A stretch of 5,687 bases of DNA, from positions 4,151 through 9,837 of the forward strand of contig PLTE01000162.1 of assembly GCA_003164375.1 (NCBI GenBank), written 5' to 3'. Every line of letters starts with the position of its first letter. Position 1 is the stretch's first letter. Under the pieces are notes generated by a model. The model was not told the DNA's origin, made no database searches, and saw nothing but the letters and a program-made list of their open reading frames with translations. Below are positions 1 through 5,687 of this stretch, piece by piece. The position numbers and the translations under genes are program-made. The stretch is from Hyphomicrobiales bacterium (GTDB lineage: Bacteria; Pseudomonadota; Alphaproteobacteria; Rhizobiales; Xanthobacteraceae).

Positions 1-51
1 GCCTCGTTCGCAATGAGGAGGTCAGGGGTTCAACTCCCCTCGGCTCCACCA
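1..51 (+). tRNA. tRNA-Ala (anticodon CGC), 5' part outside window
   Basis: This is the 3' two-thirds of a tRNA gene. The anticodon stem pairs 2-6 with 14-18 (last pair G-U) around the 7-base loop 7-13, which places anticodon CGC at 9-11, reading the alanine codon GCG. A 5-base variable loop (19-23) follows. The T arm has stem 24-28/36-40 and loop TTCAACT. The 3' acceptor strand is 41-47, the discriminator is A48, and CCA is encoded at 49-51. The acceptor strand has T at the position equivalent to tRNA base 70, as required for the G3:U70 pair that identifies tRNA-Ala; the partner 5' strand lies outside the window, so that pair is inferred. The D arm and 5' acceptor strand are missing only because the window starts here. 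Confidence 0.93.
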
Positions 52-72
52 GCCTTAATTCCGCGAAGGTGG

Positions 73-112
73 CCCGCCGTAGCTCGAAGAGCGCAGGCGG
101 GTTTTTCGTTTT
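73..112 (+). terminator. Intrinsic terminator of the tRNA-Ala gene
   Basis: CCCGCC (73-78) pairs with GGCGGG (96-101). Inside this, GCTC (82-85) pairs with GAGC (89-92) around a GAA loop, with a small symmetric internal loop between the two stems. The hairpin is followed directly by T102-T106, then CG and T109-T112. A GC-rich stem plus a T-tract 22 bases after the tRNA CCA is the expected form of a Rho-independent terminator on the + strand. There is no matching A-tract on the left side, so it should work in one direction only. The T-tract ends exactly where the first ATG of the next gene begins. Confidence 0.85.
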
Positions 113-1357
113 ATGATGATTACGATGAGTCCTGATCCCGCCCCGGCGCTGCCGCTATTGCGCCAGCCTGCTTTCGTCCGTTTCCTTTATGTGCGGGTTG
201 CCGCCACGGTTGCGCTGCAAATCCAGGTCGTCGCCGTCGGCTGGCAAATGTACGAATTGACCGGCAGCCCGTTCCGTCTTGGGCTGATCGGGCTCGTGCA
301 ATTCGTTCCGGTCGTCGCATTCTTCCTGCTCACCGGCCATGTCGCGGATCGCTACGACCGGCGCGCCGTCACCTTCATCGGTGAAGTGATCGAAGCGCTG
401 GCGGTCGCTATTCTCGCCGTCGCCAGCACCATGGGATGGCTCACGCCAAATCTTCTGCTCGCCATGGCGTTTGTCGTCGGCACCGGCCGCGCCTTCGAAC
501 AACCGAGCGTGCAATCGGTGTTGCCGAACATCGTGCCGCCCGACGTTTTACCGCGCGCCGTCGCCGGCTCGACCTCGGCATCGCAGGCCGCGATCGTTGC
601 CGGACCGGCGCTCGGCGGCGTCCTGGTCGCGCTCAGCCCGACCTTGGTGTTCAGCGTCTGCGCGGCGATCTGGCTCTCCGCCGGCCTCGTCATGCTCAGC
701 ATTGCGGTGGAGCGGATCGTCGCGCCGCGCAAGCCGGTCGATCTGAAAACTTTGTTCAGCGGTATCGGCTTCATCACCCGTCACAAGGTCCTGCTTGGCG
801 CGGTGCTGCTCGACCTGTTCGCGGTGCTGCTGGGCAACGCCACGGCAGTGCTGCCGATCTTCGCTCGCGACATCTTCGCGACCGGGGCGTTGGGTTTCGG
901 CCTGTTGCGCGCGGCGCCGGCCGCCGGCGCCATCTTGACCGCGCTGGCGCTGGCGCGGTGGCCGATCTCGTCGCGTCTCGGCCGCGTGATGTTTACGACG
1001 GTTGCGATCTTCGGCGTCGCCACCATCGTGCTGGCGTTGGCGCCGAGCTTCGTGTTGGCGTTGGCGGCGCTTGTCGTTATGGGCGCCTCCGACTCGATCA
1101 GCGTCGTCATCCGCCAGACCATGGTACAAATCCGTACCCCAGACGACATGCGCGGCCGGGTCTATGCGGTGAACTCGATGGTCACGATCACGTCGAATCA
1201 ACTCGGCGATTTTCGCGCCGGCGCCGCCGCCGCCTTGTTCGGCCTCACATCCTCGGTGCTGATCGGCGGCTTTTCCATCATCGCGATCGTCCTGATTTCG
1301 ACCAAGATTTTTCGCGAGCTGTTCGACGCCCAGCGCTACGAGTCGGGCACGCAGTAG
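113..1357 (+). CDS. MFS exporter, EntS/MFS_3-like
   Basis: This encodes a 414-residue inner-membrane transporter of the major facilitator superfamily, about the usual length for the EntS-like subgroup, and strongly hydrophobic throughout with a pattern consistent with about 12 membrane segments. The MFS loop 2-3 signature is seen as G75-x-x-x-D79-R80-x-x-R83-R84. Near the C-terminus, RQTMVQIRTPDDMRGRV (334-350) and NQLGDFRAG (362-370) match the conserved stretch of EntS-type exporters. EntS itself exports enterobactin, but many relatives handle other small molecules and no siderophore genes are visible here, so the substrate is unknown. Three in-frame ATGs (113, 116, 125) could start it. None has a recognisable ribosome-binding site, and the first abuts the tRNA terminator; 113 is chosen as the longest reading. 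Membership of the family is clear; the exact start is not. Confidence 0.9.
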   Translation: MMITMSPDPAPALPLLRQPAFVRFLYVRVAATVALQIQVVAVGWQMYELTGSPFRLGLIGLVQFVPVVAFFLLTGHVADRYDRRAVTFIGEVIEALAVAILAVASTMGWLTPNLLLAMAFVVGTGRAFEQPSVQSVLPNIVPPDVLPRAVAGSTSASQAAIVAGPALGGVLVALSPTLVFSVCAAIWLSAGLVMLSIAVERIVAPRKPVDLKTLFSGIGFITRHKVLLGAVLLDLFAVLLGNATAVLPIFARDIFATGALGFGLLRAAPAAGAILTALALARWPISSRLGRVMFTTVAIFGVATIVLALAPSFVLALAALVVMGASDSISVVIRQTMVQIRTPDDMRGRVYAVNSMVTITSNQLGDFRAGAAAALFGLTSSVLIGGFSIIAIVLISTKIFRELFDAQRYESGTQ

Positions 1358-1444
1358 CGTACTGCCGGGTTGCGTAGATGGCTCTGGCCGTGCGCGCCGC
1401 CGTGCTGCATCATAGCGAGGGTCTCGGTCGTGCCGGAGAAGGAA

Positions 1445-1450
1445 AGAAGG
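1445..1450 (+). promoter_or_regulatory. Ribosome-binding site fixing the transglycosylase start
   Basis: AGAAGG lies 6 bases before the ATG at 1457, and a second purine-rich GGAGAAGG lies just upstream (1435-1442). This, together with the signal peptide that begins right at 1457, decides the start against the longer in-frame TTG start at 1370. Confidence 0.7.
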
Positions 1451-1456
1451 ACAAGC

Positions 1457-2269
1457 ATGCGAAAGCTCGGTATCCGCGCGATGGCGATCGTTCTGGCGCT
1501 CGGCGCGATGGCGGCTCAGGCCTATGCCGCGGCCCCCTGCGGCGGCGATTTCGGCGCTTGGCTGCAAGGCGTCAAACAGGAGGCGGCGACGGATGGCATT
1601 TCGCAGCGCACGATCCAGTCCGCGCTCGCCGGCGTGACTTACGACCCCAGCATCATCGCCCGCGATCACGCGCAGGGCGTGTTCCGCCAGAGCTTTGAGC
1701 AATTCTCCGGCCGCATGGTGCCGCCGCGGCTGGCGCGGGCGCGGGGGCTCCTGGCGCAATACGGCTCGACCTTCAGTAAGATCGAACAGCAATACGGCGT
1801 GCCCGGCGCGGTGATCGTCGCCATCTGGGGGCTTGAAACCGATTTCGGCGCCAATTCCGGCAAATTCCCGACCATCCGCTCGCTGGCGGCGCTGGCTTAC
1901 GATTGCCGCCGGCCCGACAAGTTTCGCGGCGAACTGATCGCTGCCCTGCAAATCGTCGAACGCGGCGACATGGCGCCGAGCGACATGCGCGGCGCCTGGG
2001 CGGGCGAGATCGGCCAGACCCAGTTCCTGCCGTCGTCCTATCTGAAATACGCGGTCGATTACGACGGCGACGGCCGCCGCGATCTCATCCGCAGCGTGCC
2101 CGACGTGCTCGCGTCCACGGCGAATTATCTGAAAGGCTACGGCTGGAAGCGCGGTCAGCCGTGGGGCGAAGGCACCGAGAACTTCCAGGTGCTGCTGCAG
2201 TGGAACGCGTCGCAAGTCTATACCAAGACGGTGGCCTATTTCGCGCAACAGCTCGCCGGCGGGCAGTAG
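1457..2269 (+). CDS. Lytic murein transglycosylase, MltB family, secreted
   Basis: This 270-residue periplasmic enzyme is predicted to cleave the MurNAc-GlcNAc bond of peptidoglycan with formation of 1,6-anhydro-MurNAc, a role in wall turnover and remodelling. Residues 1-24 form a signal peptide: basic MRKLGIR, a hydrophobic core, then AYA before a probable cleavage at 24/25. No lipobox is present, so it is probably soluble rather than lipid-anchored like E. coli MltB. The catalytic region is IWGLETDFG with Glu127. AGEIGQTQFLPSSY (182-195) matches the conserved substrate-groove motif. D201-Y-D203-G-D205-G-R-R-D209 is an EF-hand-like loop such as the metal site known in Slt35. The C-terminus ends soon after the catalytic fold, with no peptidoglycan-binding domain. 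Cys28 and Cys150 are probably the only cysteines of the mature chain and could pair. A 99-base gap separates it from the MFS gene, so it could be co-transcribed or have its own promoter; I see no convincing promoter boxes. Confidence 0.9.
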   Translation: MRKLGIRAMAIVLALGAMAAQAYAAAPCGGDFGAWLQGVKQEAATDGISQRTIQSALAGVTYDPSIIARDHAQGVFRQSFEQFSGRMVPPRLARARGLLAQYGSTFSKIEQQYGVPGAVIVAIWGLETDFGANSGKFPTIRSLAALAYDCRRPDKFRGELIAALQIVERGDMAPSDMRGAWAGEIGQTQFLPSSYLKYAVDYDGDGRRDLIRSVPDVLASTANYLKGYGWKRGQPWGEGTENFQVLLQWNASQVYTKTVAYFAQQLAGGQ

Positions 2270-2292
2270 GCTTAGCGCGGGCCGCCGAACTT

Positions 2293-2976
2293 TCAGCACA
2301 GCCACCGCTCCAGAAACACGCTGAGCCAGGCACGCGCGGAATAATCGTAGACGGCGCGGTCGGCGAAATGGGTGTGCCGCGGCCGCGCGCCCGGCAGCTC
2401 CATGCGCTCGTGATTATGCGTGGTCCATTTGTGCATCATGGCGTGCGTAACGTCGGGGTGAAATTGCAGCGCATAAGCGCGCCCGGCGCGGATCGCCTGC
2501 ACCTCGAAAGTGTCGCCTTCGGCCAGAAGCTCGGCGCCCGGCGGCAGTTCGAAACCTTCGCGGTGCCACTGATAAACGCATTCCGGCCAGGTCGCGACGA
2601 CGGCACGGCCGGCAGGCGTCGGCCGGATCGGGTAATAGCCGATCTCGGCGTGGCCGTGCGGATGGCGGAAGACCCTGCCGCCGAGCTGGCGCGCGCACAT
2701 CTGCGCGCCGAGGCAAATGCCGAGAAACGGCTTGTTCGCCTTCAACGGCACGCCGATCCAGTCGATCTCGCGGCGGATGTAATCATCCTCGTCGTTGGCG
2801 CTCATCGGGCCGCCGAAAATGATGGCGGCTGAATGCTCGGCCATGGTCGGCGGCAGTTCATCGCCAAAACGGGGCCGGCGGATATCGAGCCGATAGCCCA
2901 GATCATGGAGCGCATTGCCGATGCGGCCGGGTGTGGAGTGCTCCTGGTGCAGAATGATCAGGATCGGCTGTTGCAT
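2293..2976 (-). CDS. Class I glutamine amidotransferase, stand-alone (GMP synthase-like)
   Basis: This 227-residue cytoplasmic protein has a single class I (triad) glutamine amidotransferase domain, which in this superfamily releases ammonia from glutamine or cleaves related gamma-glutamyl compounds. The nucleophile elbow FLGICLGAQ carries Cys88, the oxyanion-side loop is FGGPMSAND (54-62), and QFHPDVT carries His173. The usual HPE motif reads HPD, so the third triad residue is Asp175 instead of Glu. No synthetase domain is fused, and none is adjacent that would take the ammonia, so the true substrate is unknown. The ATG is the only possible start after an in-frame TAG at 3037-3039, although no clear ribosome-binding site precedes it. 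It lies 75 bases downstream of the SDR gene on the same strand and converges with the transglycosylase. Family assignment is firm; the function is not. Confidence 0.88.
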   Translation of the reverse strand: MQQPILIILHQEHSTPGRIGNALHDLGYRLDIRRPRFGDELPPTMAEHSAAIIFGGPMSANDEDDYIRREIDWIGVPLKANKPFLGICLGAQMCARQLGGRVFRHPHGHAEIGYYPIRPTPAGRAVVATWPECVYQWHREGFELPPGAELLAEGDTFEVQAIRAGRAYALQFHPDVTHAMMHKWTTHNHERMELPGARPRHTHFADRAVYDYSARAWLSVFLERWLC

Positions 2977-3051
2977 GATGCCGGCGATTCGAACGCGCTT
3001 TCGGAAAGTCCTGGCCCGTTCCTCGCTGCAAGCAAACTATGCGCCAGTTGG

Positions 3052-3834
3052 TCAGTTTCCACCCGCGCCCTGCTTGCTTTGATCGTTCGCCAACAGCAAC
3101 AGCGCGTTAGGCACAAAGCGGACCAGGAAAATCGCGATCCTATTGCCGGTGCCGGCAATGACCACCCGCTTGCCGCGCATGAAGCCGTCATAGCCGATCT
3201 TCGCCACGCGGTCGGGTGGAAGCTCGAAGATTTTAACGGCGCTGGGCAGCCGCATTCCCGAGCGCGCCTGGAATTCGGTCGGCACCGGCCCCGGACAAAG
3301 CGCGGTCACTCTGACGCCGCGGCCTGCCAATTCGCGGTGCAACGCCTCGCTGAACGACAGCACATAAGCCTTGCTGGCATAATAGACCGCCATACCGGCG
3401 CCGGGCATGAACGCCGCGATCGAGGCCACGTTGAGAATGCCGCCGCCATGGCGGGCCAGGCTGTCGACGAAAGTCAGCGACAGTTCGGTCAGCGCGCGCA
3501 CATTGAGATCGATCATGCCGAGCTGCTCGTCGCGGGACAGCACGGCGGCCGCGCCGCTCAAGCCGAAGCCTGCATTGTTGACGACGATCGCGGGCTCAAG
3601 CCCGCGCGCCAGGAGTTCCGCGGCGATCGCGGCAACCGCATCGCGGCGTTCGAGATCGGCCGCCAGCACCACCGGCCGCGGCCGGCCCGACGCCGCGATC
3701 TCGTCCGAGAGCGCGGCGAGCCGGTCCTCGCGCCGCGCCACCAAGACAAGCTCATGGCCATGCGCGGCGAAGACGCGCGCCAATGCCATGCCGATGCCGG
3801 CCGAGGCCCCGGTGATCAGCGTGACCGGCTTCAT
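3052..3834 (-). CDS. Short-chain dehydrogenase/reductase (SDR), NAD(P)-dependent
   Basis: This 260-residue oxidoreductase has a classical SDR Rossmann fold. Visible motifs are TGASAGIG (8-15) for the dinucleotide, an acidic D60-L61 after strand 4, NNAG (86-89), N111, S138 and Y151-x-x-x-K155 of the catalytic tetrad, and PGPVPTEF (181-188). Arginines after strand 2 (VARRED, 32-37) suggest NADP(H), an inference only. The pattern fits the broad DltE/YqjQ-like group (COG0300), whose substrates are mostly unknown. The C-terminal part (about 232-250) is hydrophobic and could touch the membrane. The ATG at 3834 is preceded by AGGGAAG (3847-3841) with 6-base spacing and overlaps the TGA of the TerB-like gene in an ATGA, indicating translational coupling. 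A longer in-frame reading to 3939 is Arg-rich and only shadows the upstream gene, so it is not used. Confidence 0.92.
   Translation of the reverse strand: MKPVTLITGASAGIGMALARVFAAHGHELVLVARREDRLAALSDEIAASGRPRPVVLAADLERRDAVAAIAAELLARGLEPAIVVNNAGFGLSGAAAVLSRDEQLGMIDLNVRALTELSLTFVDSLARHGGGILNVASIAAFMPGAGMAVYYASKAYVLSFSEALHRELAGRGVRVTALCPGPVPTEFQARSGMRLPSAVKIFELPPDRVAKIGYDGFMRGKRVVIAGTGNRIAIFLVRFVPNALLLLANDQSKQGAGGN
3831..3834 (-). promoter_or_regulatory. ATGA stop/start overlap coupling TerB-like gene to SDR
   Basis: On the minus strand the four bases ATGA hold both the SDR start (ATG, 3834-3832) and the TerB-like stop (TGA, 3833-3831). With AGGGAAG just upstream, inside the end of the first gene, this is a standard arrangement for translational coupling and shows that the two genes share one mRNA. 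Confidence 0.85.
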
Positions 3835-4316
3835 GAATTGCTTCCCTGCGCGCCCGGTTCGGCATCGGCACCGCCGATCCGGCGCCGCAATTCGATGCGC
3901 TCGCGCGGCGAGACGCCGAGCAAGTCGGCGGCGCGCCACAACAGATTATCCTCGAGTTCGTCCCGCCTGCCGTCGGCATAGACGATCTCCCACATCATCT
4001 CGATGATGCGCGCCCGGCCCGGTTCATCGAGCGCGCGGTTGAGCGCTTGCGTGAAATGATAGAGATCGACCGATTCATGTTCGGCCGCCGTCGCTTTCTC
4101 AATCAGCTCGTCGGTCGCCTTGTCATCGAGTTCGAAGCGTTGCTTGATCACGCTGCGTAGCTTGTCGCGCTCGCTCGGCAACATCTCGCCGTCGATCGCG
4201 GCGGCGTGGACCAACAGCGCCGCCGCCGCCAGCCGGTAATCATCCTCGGCGAACTGGCTTGGATGCTTGCCGCCGTCGACGAAATCGGTGACGAAGCTTT
4301 TGAACAATGCGAACAT
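3831..4316 (-). CDS. TerB-like (tellurite-resistance family) protein
   Basis: This 161-residue, largely helical, acidic cytoplasmic protein belongs to the TerB-like family (COG4103 type). The two family acidic motifs are present: IDGEM with D42-G43-E44 after the helix YRLAAAALLVHAAA (27-40), and YADGRRDELED (113-123) with D115, D119 and E122. In TerB these acidic positions bind metal. LLGVSPRERIELRRRI closes the domain, followed by a polar tail. No other ter genes (TerC, TerD, TerZ) are visible, so a role in tellurite resistance should not be assumed; isolated TerB proteins are widespread in alphaproteobacteria and mostly uncharacterised. The start is supported by GGAAAG (4327-4322) 5 bases before the ATG. 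Its stop overlaps the SDR start by 4 bases. A 109-base gap separates it from the upstream MFS gene. Confidence 0.88.
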   Translation of the reverse strand: MFALFKSFVTDFVDGGKHPSQFAEDDYRLAAAALLVHAAAIDGEMLPSERDKLRSVIKQRFELDDKATDELIEKATAAEHESVDLYHFTQALNRALDEPGRARIIEMMWEIVYADGRRDELEDNLLWRAADLLGVSPRERIELRRRIGGADAEPGAQGSNS

Positions 4317-4425
4317 ATAATCTTTCCATGCCGGAGCTTAAGCCCGACGTTCATATCGCGACGTGGAGCGCCCCATTCAAGCCGCCGCGGGCGCGGACGG
4401 GCACGAAATCCGCCGATCTCCACCG
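4317..4425 (-). other. 109-base gap between MFS transporter and TerB-like gene
   Basis: This is the longest non-coding interval in the window. It has no hairpin followed by a T-tract, so I see no terminator for the MFS gene. On the minus strand a weak promoter-like pair can be read: TTGAAT (4379-4374), then TATGAA 19 bases on (4354-4349). Each matches the sigma-70 consensus at only 4 of 6 positions, and the spacer is long. A short palindrome GCTTAAGC (4336-4343) lies before the TerB-like ribosome-binding site. Nothing here can be called with assurance, so it stays open whether the TerB-like/SDR pair starts its own transcript. Confidence 0.3.
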
Positions 4426-5687
4426 CTATCCCGCTTCGGGATCGAGACCCTCGAGCGGCCGCCCCGCCGGTTCGACGCCCCAGGCGTAGACCGCGACAAT
4501 CTGCACCGCGACCAGTCCGATCATCAGCCAGATCACGCCCGGCAGCCCATAATTGACCATCAGGAAGCCGACCACGAACGGCGAAATCACGGTGGCGCCG
4601 CGGCCGAGCGTGTTGCAGATGCCGTTTGCGCGCAGCCTGATCTCGGTCGGGAACAGTTCCGGCGTGTAGACGCCGAACAGGATCGCGGTCTGGATATAGA
4701 TGGCGACGATCAGCACGGCGCCGACGCCGAGAACGATCGCCGGATCGGAGGCGGCATTGGCGTGCGCGTAAAACCAGCCGGTGACGATGGTGAGAAGCGA
4801 CGCGCCGATGATGCTCCAACGCCGCCCGATGGAGTCCGACAGCACGGCGCCAAGCGCGCAGCCGACCAGCGAGGCTCCCGCCAGCACCACCGTATAGGCG
4901 AGCGAATTGGCGATGGTCAGTCCCTGCCGCAGGAAGAACTGCGGCAGGAAGATCACGAAGCCGAAGATCAAGGTGTTGATGGTGATCAGCACCCAGCTGC
5001 CGACCAACAGGCGCTGCAGGATCGGCGGCCGCAACATCGACGCCGCCGTGAGCTGCACGACCGGCGCGGCGTGCGCCGGCGCAGGCAGCGTGCCGGTGCC
5101 GGCGGCTTCCTTCTCGATCGCTTGCAGCAAGGCTTCGGCTTCCGCGTCGCGGCCCTGCGCTTCCAGCCAGCGCGGCGATTCCGGCAGGTTCTTGCGCAGA
5201 TACCAGACGATGAGCGAACCGACGCCGGCGATGACGAACATCGGCCGCCAGCCGAAGCTCGGAATGATCAGATAGCCGAGGATCGCGGTGACCGGAAACC
5301 CGCATACCGTGAGGAAAGCCAGGAACGACAGCCAGCGGCCGCGCGATGCCGGCGGCACGAATTCGGTCAGCGTCGAGTAGCCGACCACGATCTCTGCGCC
5401 AAGGCCCAGCCCCTGAACGAAGCGGCAGACGATGAGCTGCGGCATGTCCTGTGCGAAGGCCGCAGCGAGCGAGGCCACGCCGAAGATCAACAAATTGATC
5501 TGATAGGTAAAGCGCCGCCCGAAGCGGTCGCCGACAAAGCCGGTGATCAGCGAGCCCAAGGTCATGCCGAGGAAGGTGAGCGACACGAATTGCAGATTTT
5601 GCGGCAGCGTCGAGAATTTCGTCTGGATCGTCGCCGCCAAGACGCCTGAGGCGACATAAAGATCGTAGCCGTCGAAGAACATGCCGG
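4426..5687 (-). CDS. MFS transporter, sugar-porter-like (PF00083 type), N-terminus cut by window
   Basis: The visible part covers about 419 codons to the TAG at 4428-4426. Numbered from the Met at 5682, it shows FFDGYDLY (2-9) in the first membrane segment, motif A GFVGDRFGRR (48-57), GLGLGAEIVV (91-100), the sugar-porter signature PESPRWL (167-173), a long cytoplasmic central loop (about 170-220), the second-half copy GAVLSDSIGRR (278-288), and YTPELFPTEIR (339-349). The end, GRPLEGLDP, resembles the normal C-terminus of this group, so the 3' end is complete. Homologues usually carry further residues before FFDGYD, and the frame stays open to the window edge (Gly before the Met), so the Met at 5682 is probably internal. 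It is an inner-membrane, likely proton-coupled importer of a sugar, aromatic or organic acid; the substrate cannot be read from the sequence. Confidence 0.88.
   Translation of the reverse strand, partial: GMFFDGYDLYVASGVLAATIQTKFSTLPQNLQFVSLTFLGMTLGSLITGFVGDRFGRRFTYQINLLIFGVASLAAAFAQDMPQLIVCRFVQGLGLGAEIVVGYSTLTEFVPPASRGRWLSFLAFLTVCGFPVTAILGYLIIPSFGWRPMFVIAGVGSLIVWYLRKNLPESPRWLEAQGRDAEAEALLQAIEKEAAGTGTLPAPAHAAPVVQLTAASMLRPPILQRLLVGSWVLITINTLIFGFVIFLPQFFLRQGLTIANSLAYTVVLAGASLVGCALGAVLSDSIGRRWSIIGASLLTIVTGWFYAHANAASDPAIVLGVGAVLIVAIYIQTAILFGVYTPELFPTEIRLRANGICNTLGRGATVISPFVVGFLMVNYGLPGVIWLMIGLVAVQIVAVYAWGVEPAGRPLEGLDPEAG

Noticed and set aside
1370..1456. A longer N-terminus for the transglycosylase from a TTG start
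   Set aside because: The extra 29 residues would sit in front of a well-formed signal peptide, while AGAAGG is well placed before the ATG at 1457.
548..2305. A 585-residue open frame on the minus strand across the exporter and transglycosylase genes
   Set aside because: The product is Arg/His/Asp-rich low-complexity sequence with no family motif, lying antisense to two clear genes. It is a by-product of high third-position GC.
3001..3012. Short inverted repeat CTTTC/GAAAG between SDR and amidotransferase genes as terminator or operator
   Set aside because: It is only 5 base pairs with a one-base centre, no T-tract and no second copy, which is within chance expectation.
3835..3939. A 35-residue N-terminal extension of the SDR
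   Set aside because: The extension is Arg-rich and overlaps the TerB-like gene in another frame. The Rossmann strand begins immediately after the ATG at 3834, which has a ribosome-binding site.
2833..3981. A 382-residue plus-strand frame across the amidotransferase start, SDR and TerB-like genes
   Set aside because: The composition is that of an antisense shadow, without motifs, and the opposite strand carries genes with intact catalytic motifs and ribosome-binding sites.
4384..4395. Palindrome CCGCGGGCGCGG as a terminator after the sugar-porter-like gene
   Set aside because: The stem is very short with almost no loop, and no T-tract follows in the direction of transcription.
4363..5649. 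A 428-residue plus-strand frame opposite the sugar-porter-like transporter
   Set aside because: It is Arg/Asp/Gln-rich and polar throughout, typical of the reverse complement of a GC-rich membrane protein gene. No recognisable domain.
1..5687. CRISPR array, insertion sequence ends, phage, toxin-antitoxin or defence genes
   Set aside because: No regularly spaced repeats, terminal inverted repeats, transposase or integrase motifs, or small paired genes were seen on either strand.

Overview
The window is GC-rich chromosomal DNA (strong G/C preference at third codon positions, long spurious antisense frames) with tightly packed genes. It most resembles an alphaproteobacterium, probably from the Rhizobiales (Bradyrhizobium/Xanthobacteraceae-like). 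That placement is an inference from composition, from the short soluble MltB-type transglycosylase and from the style of the genes. No single marker gene fixes the genus.

Left part, + strand: the window opens inside a tRNA-Ala gene (anticodon CGC, encoded CCA). A good intrinsic terminator follows, and its T-tract runs directly into the start codon of an EntS-type MFS exporter (113-1357). After a 99-base gap comes a secreted lytic murein transglycosylase of the MltB family (start at 1457, stop at 2269), with a signal peptide, the catalytic Glu and an EF-hand-like Asp cluster.

Right part, - strand, read from the right edge leftwards: a sugar-porter-like MFS transporter whose first codons lie outside the window (5687-4426); a small TerB-like protein (4316-3831); a short-chain dehydrogenase (3834-3052) whose ATG overlaps the terB stop in an ATGA; and a class I glutamine amidotransferase (2976-2293). 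The TerB-like and SDR genes are almost certainly co-translated. The amidotransferase, 75 bases further on, may belong to the same transcript. The MFS gene is separated by 109 bases and may or may not be included. The two halves converge at 2270-2292, with no recognisable terminator in the 23-base gap.

Functionally this reads as ordinary accessory metabolism and envelope biology: efflux, cell-wall turnover, uptake, redox and amide chemistry, and a stress-type TerB protein. I see no phage, transposon, CRISPR, toxin-antitoxin or defence system and no clear evidence of a novel system. The points most worth a second look are the terminator-to-start-codon junction, the coupled TerB/SDR pair with its amidotransferase neighbour, and the Glu-to-Asp change in the amidotransferase triad. 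There is no gene-free stretch longer than about 110 bases.
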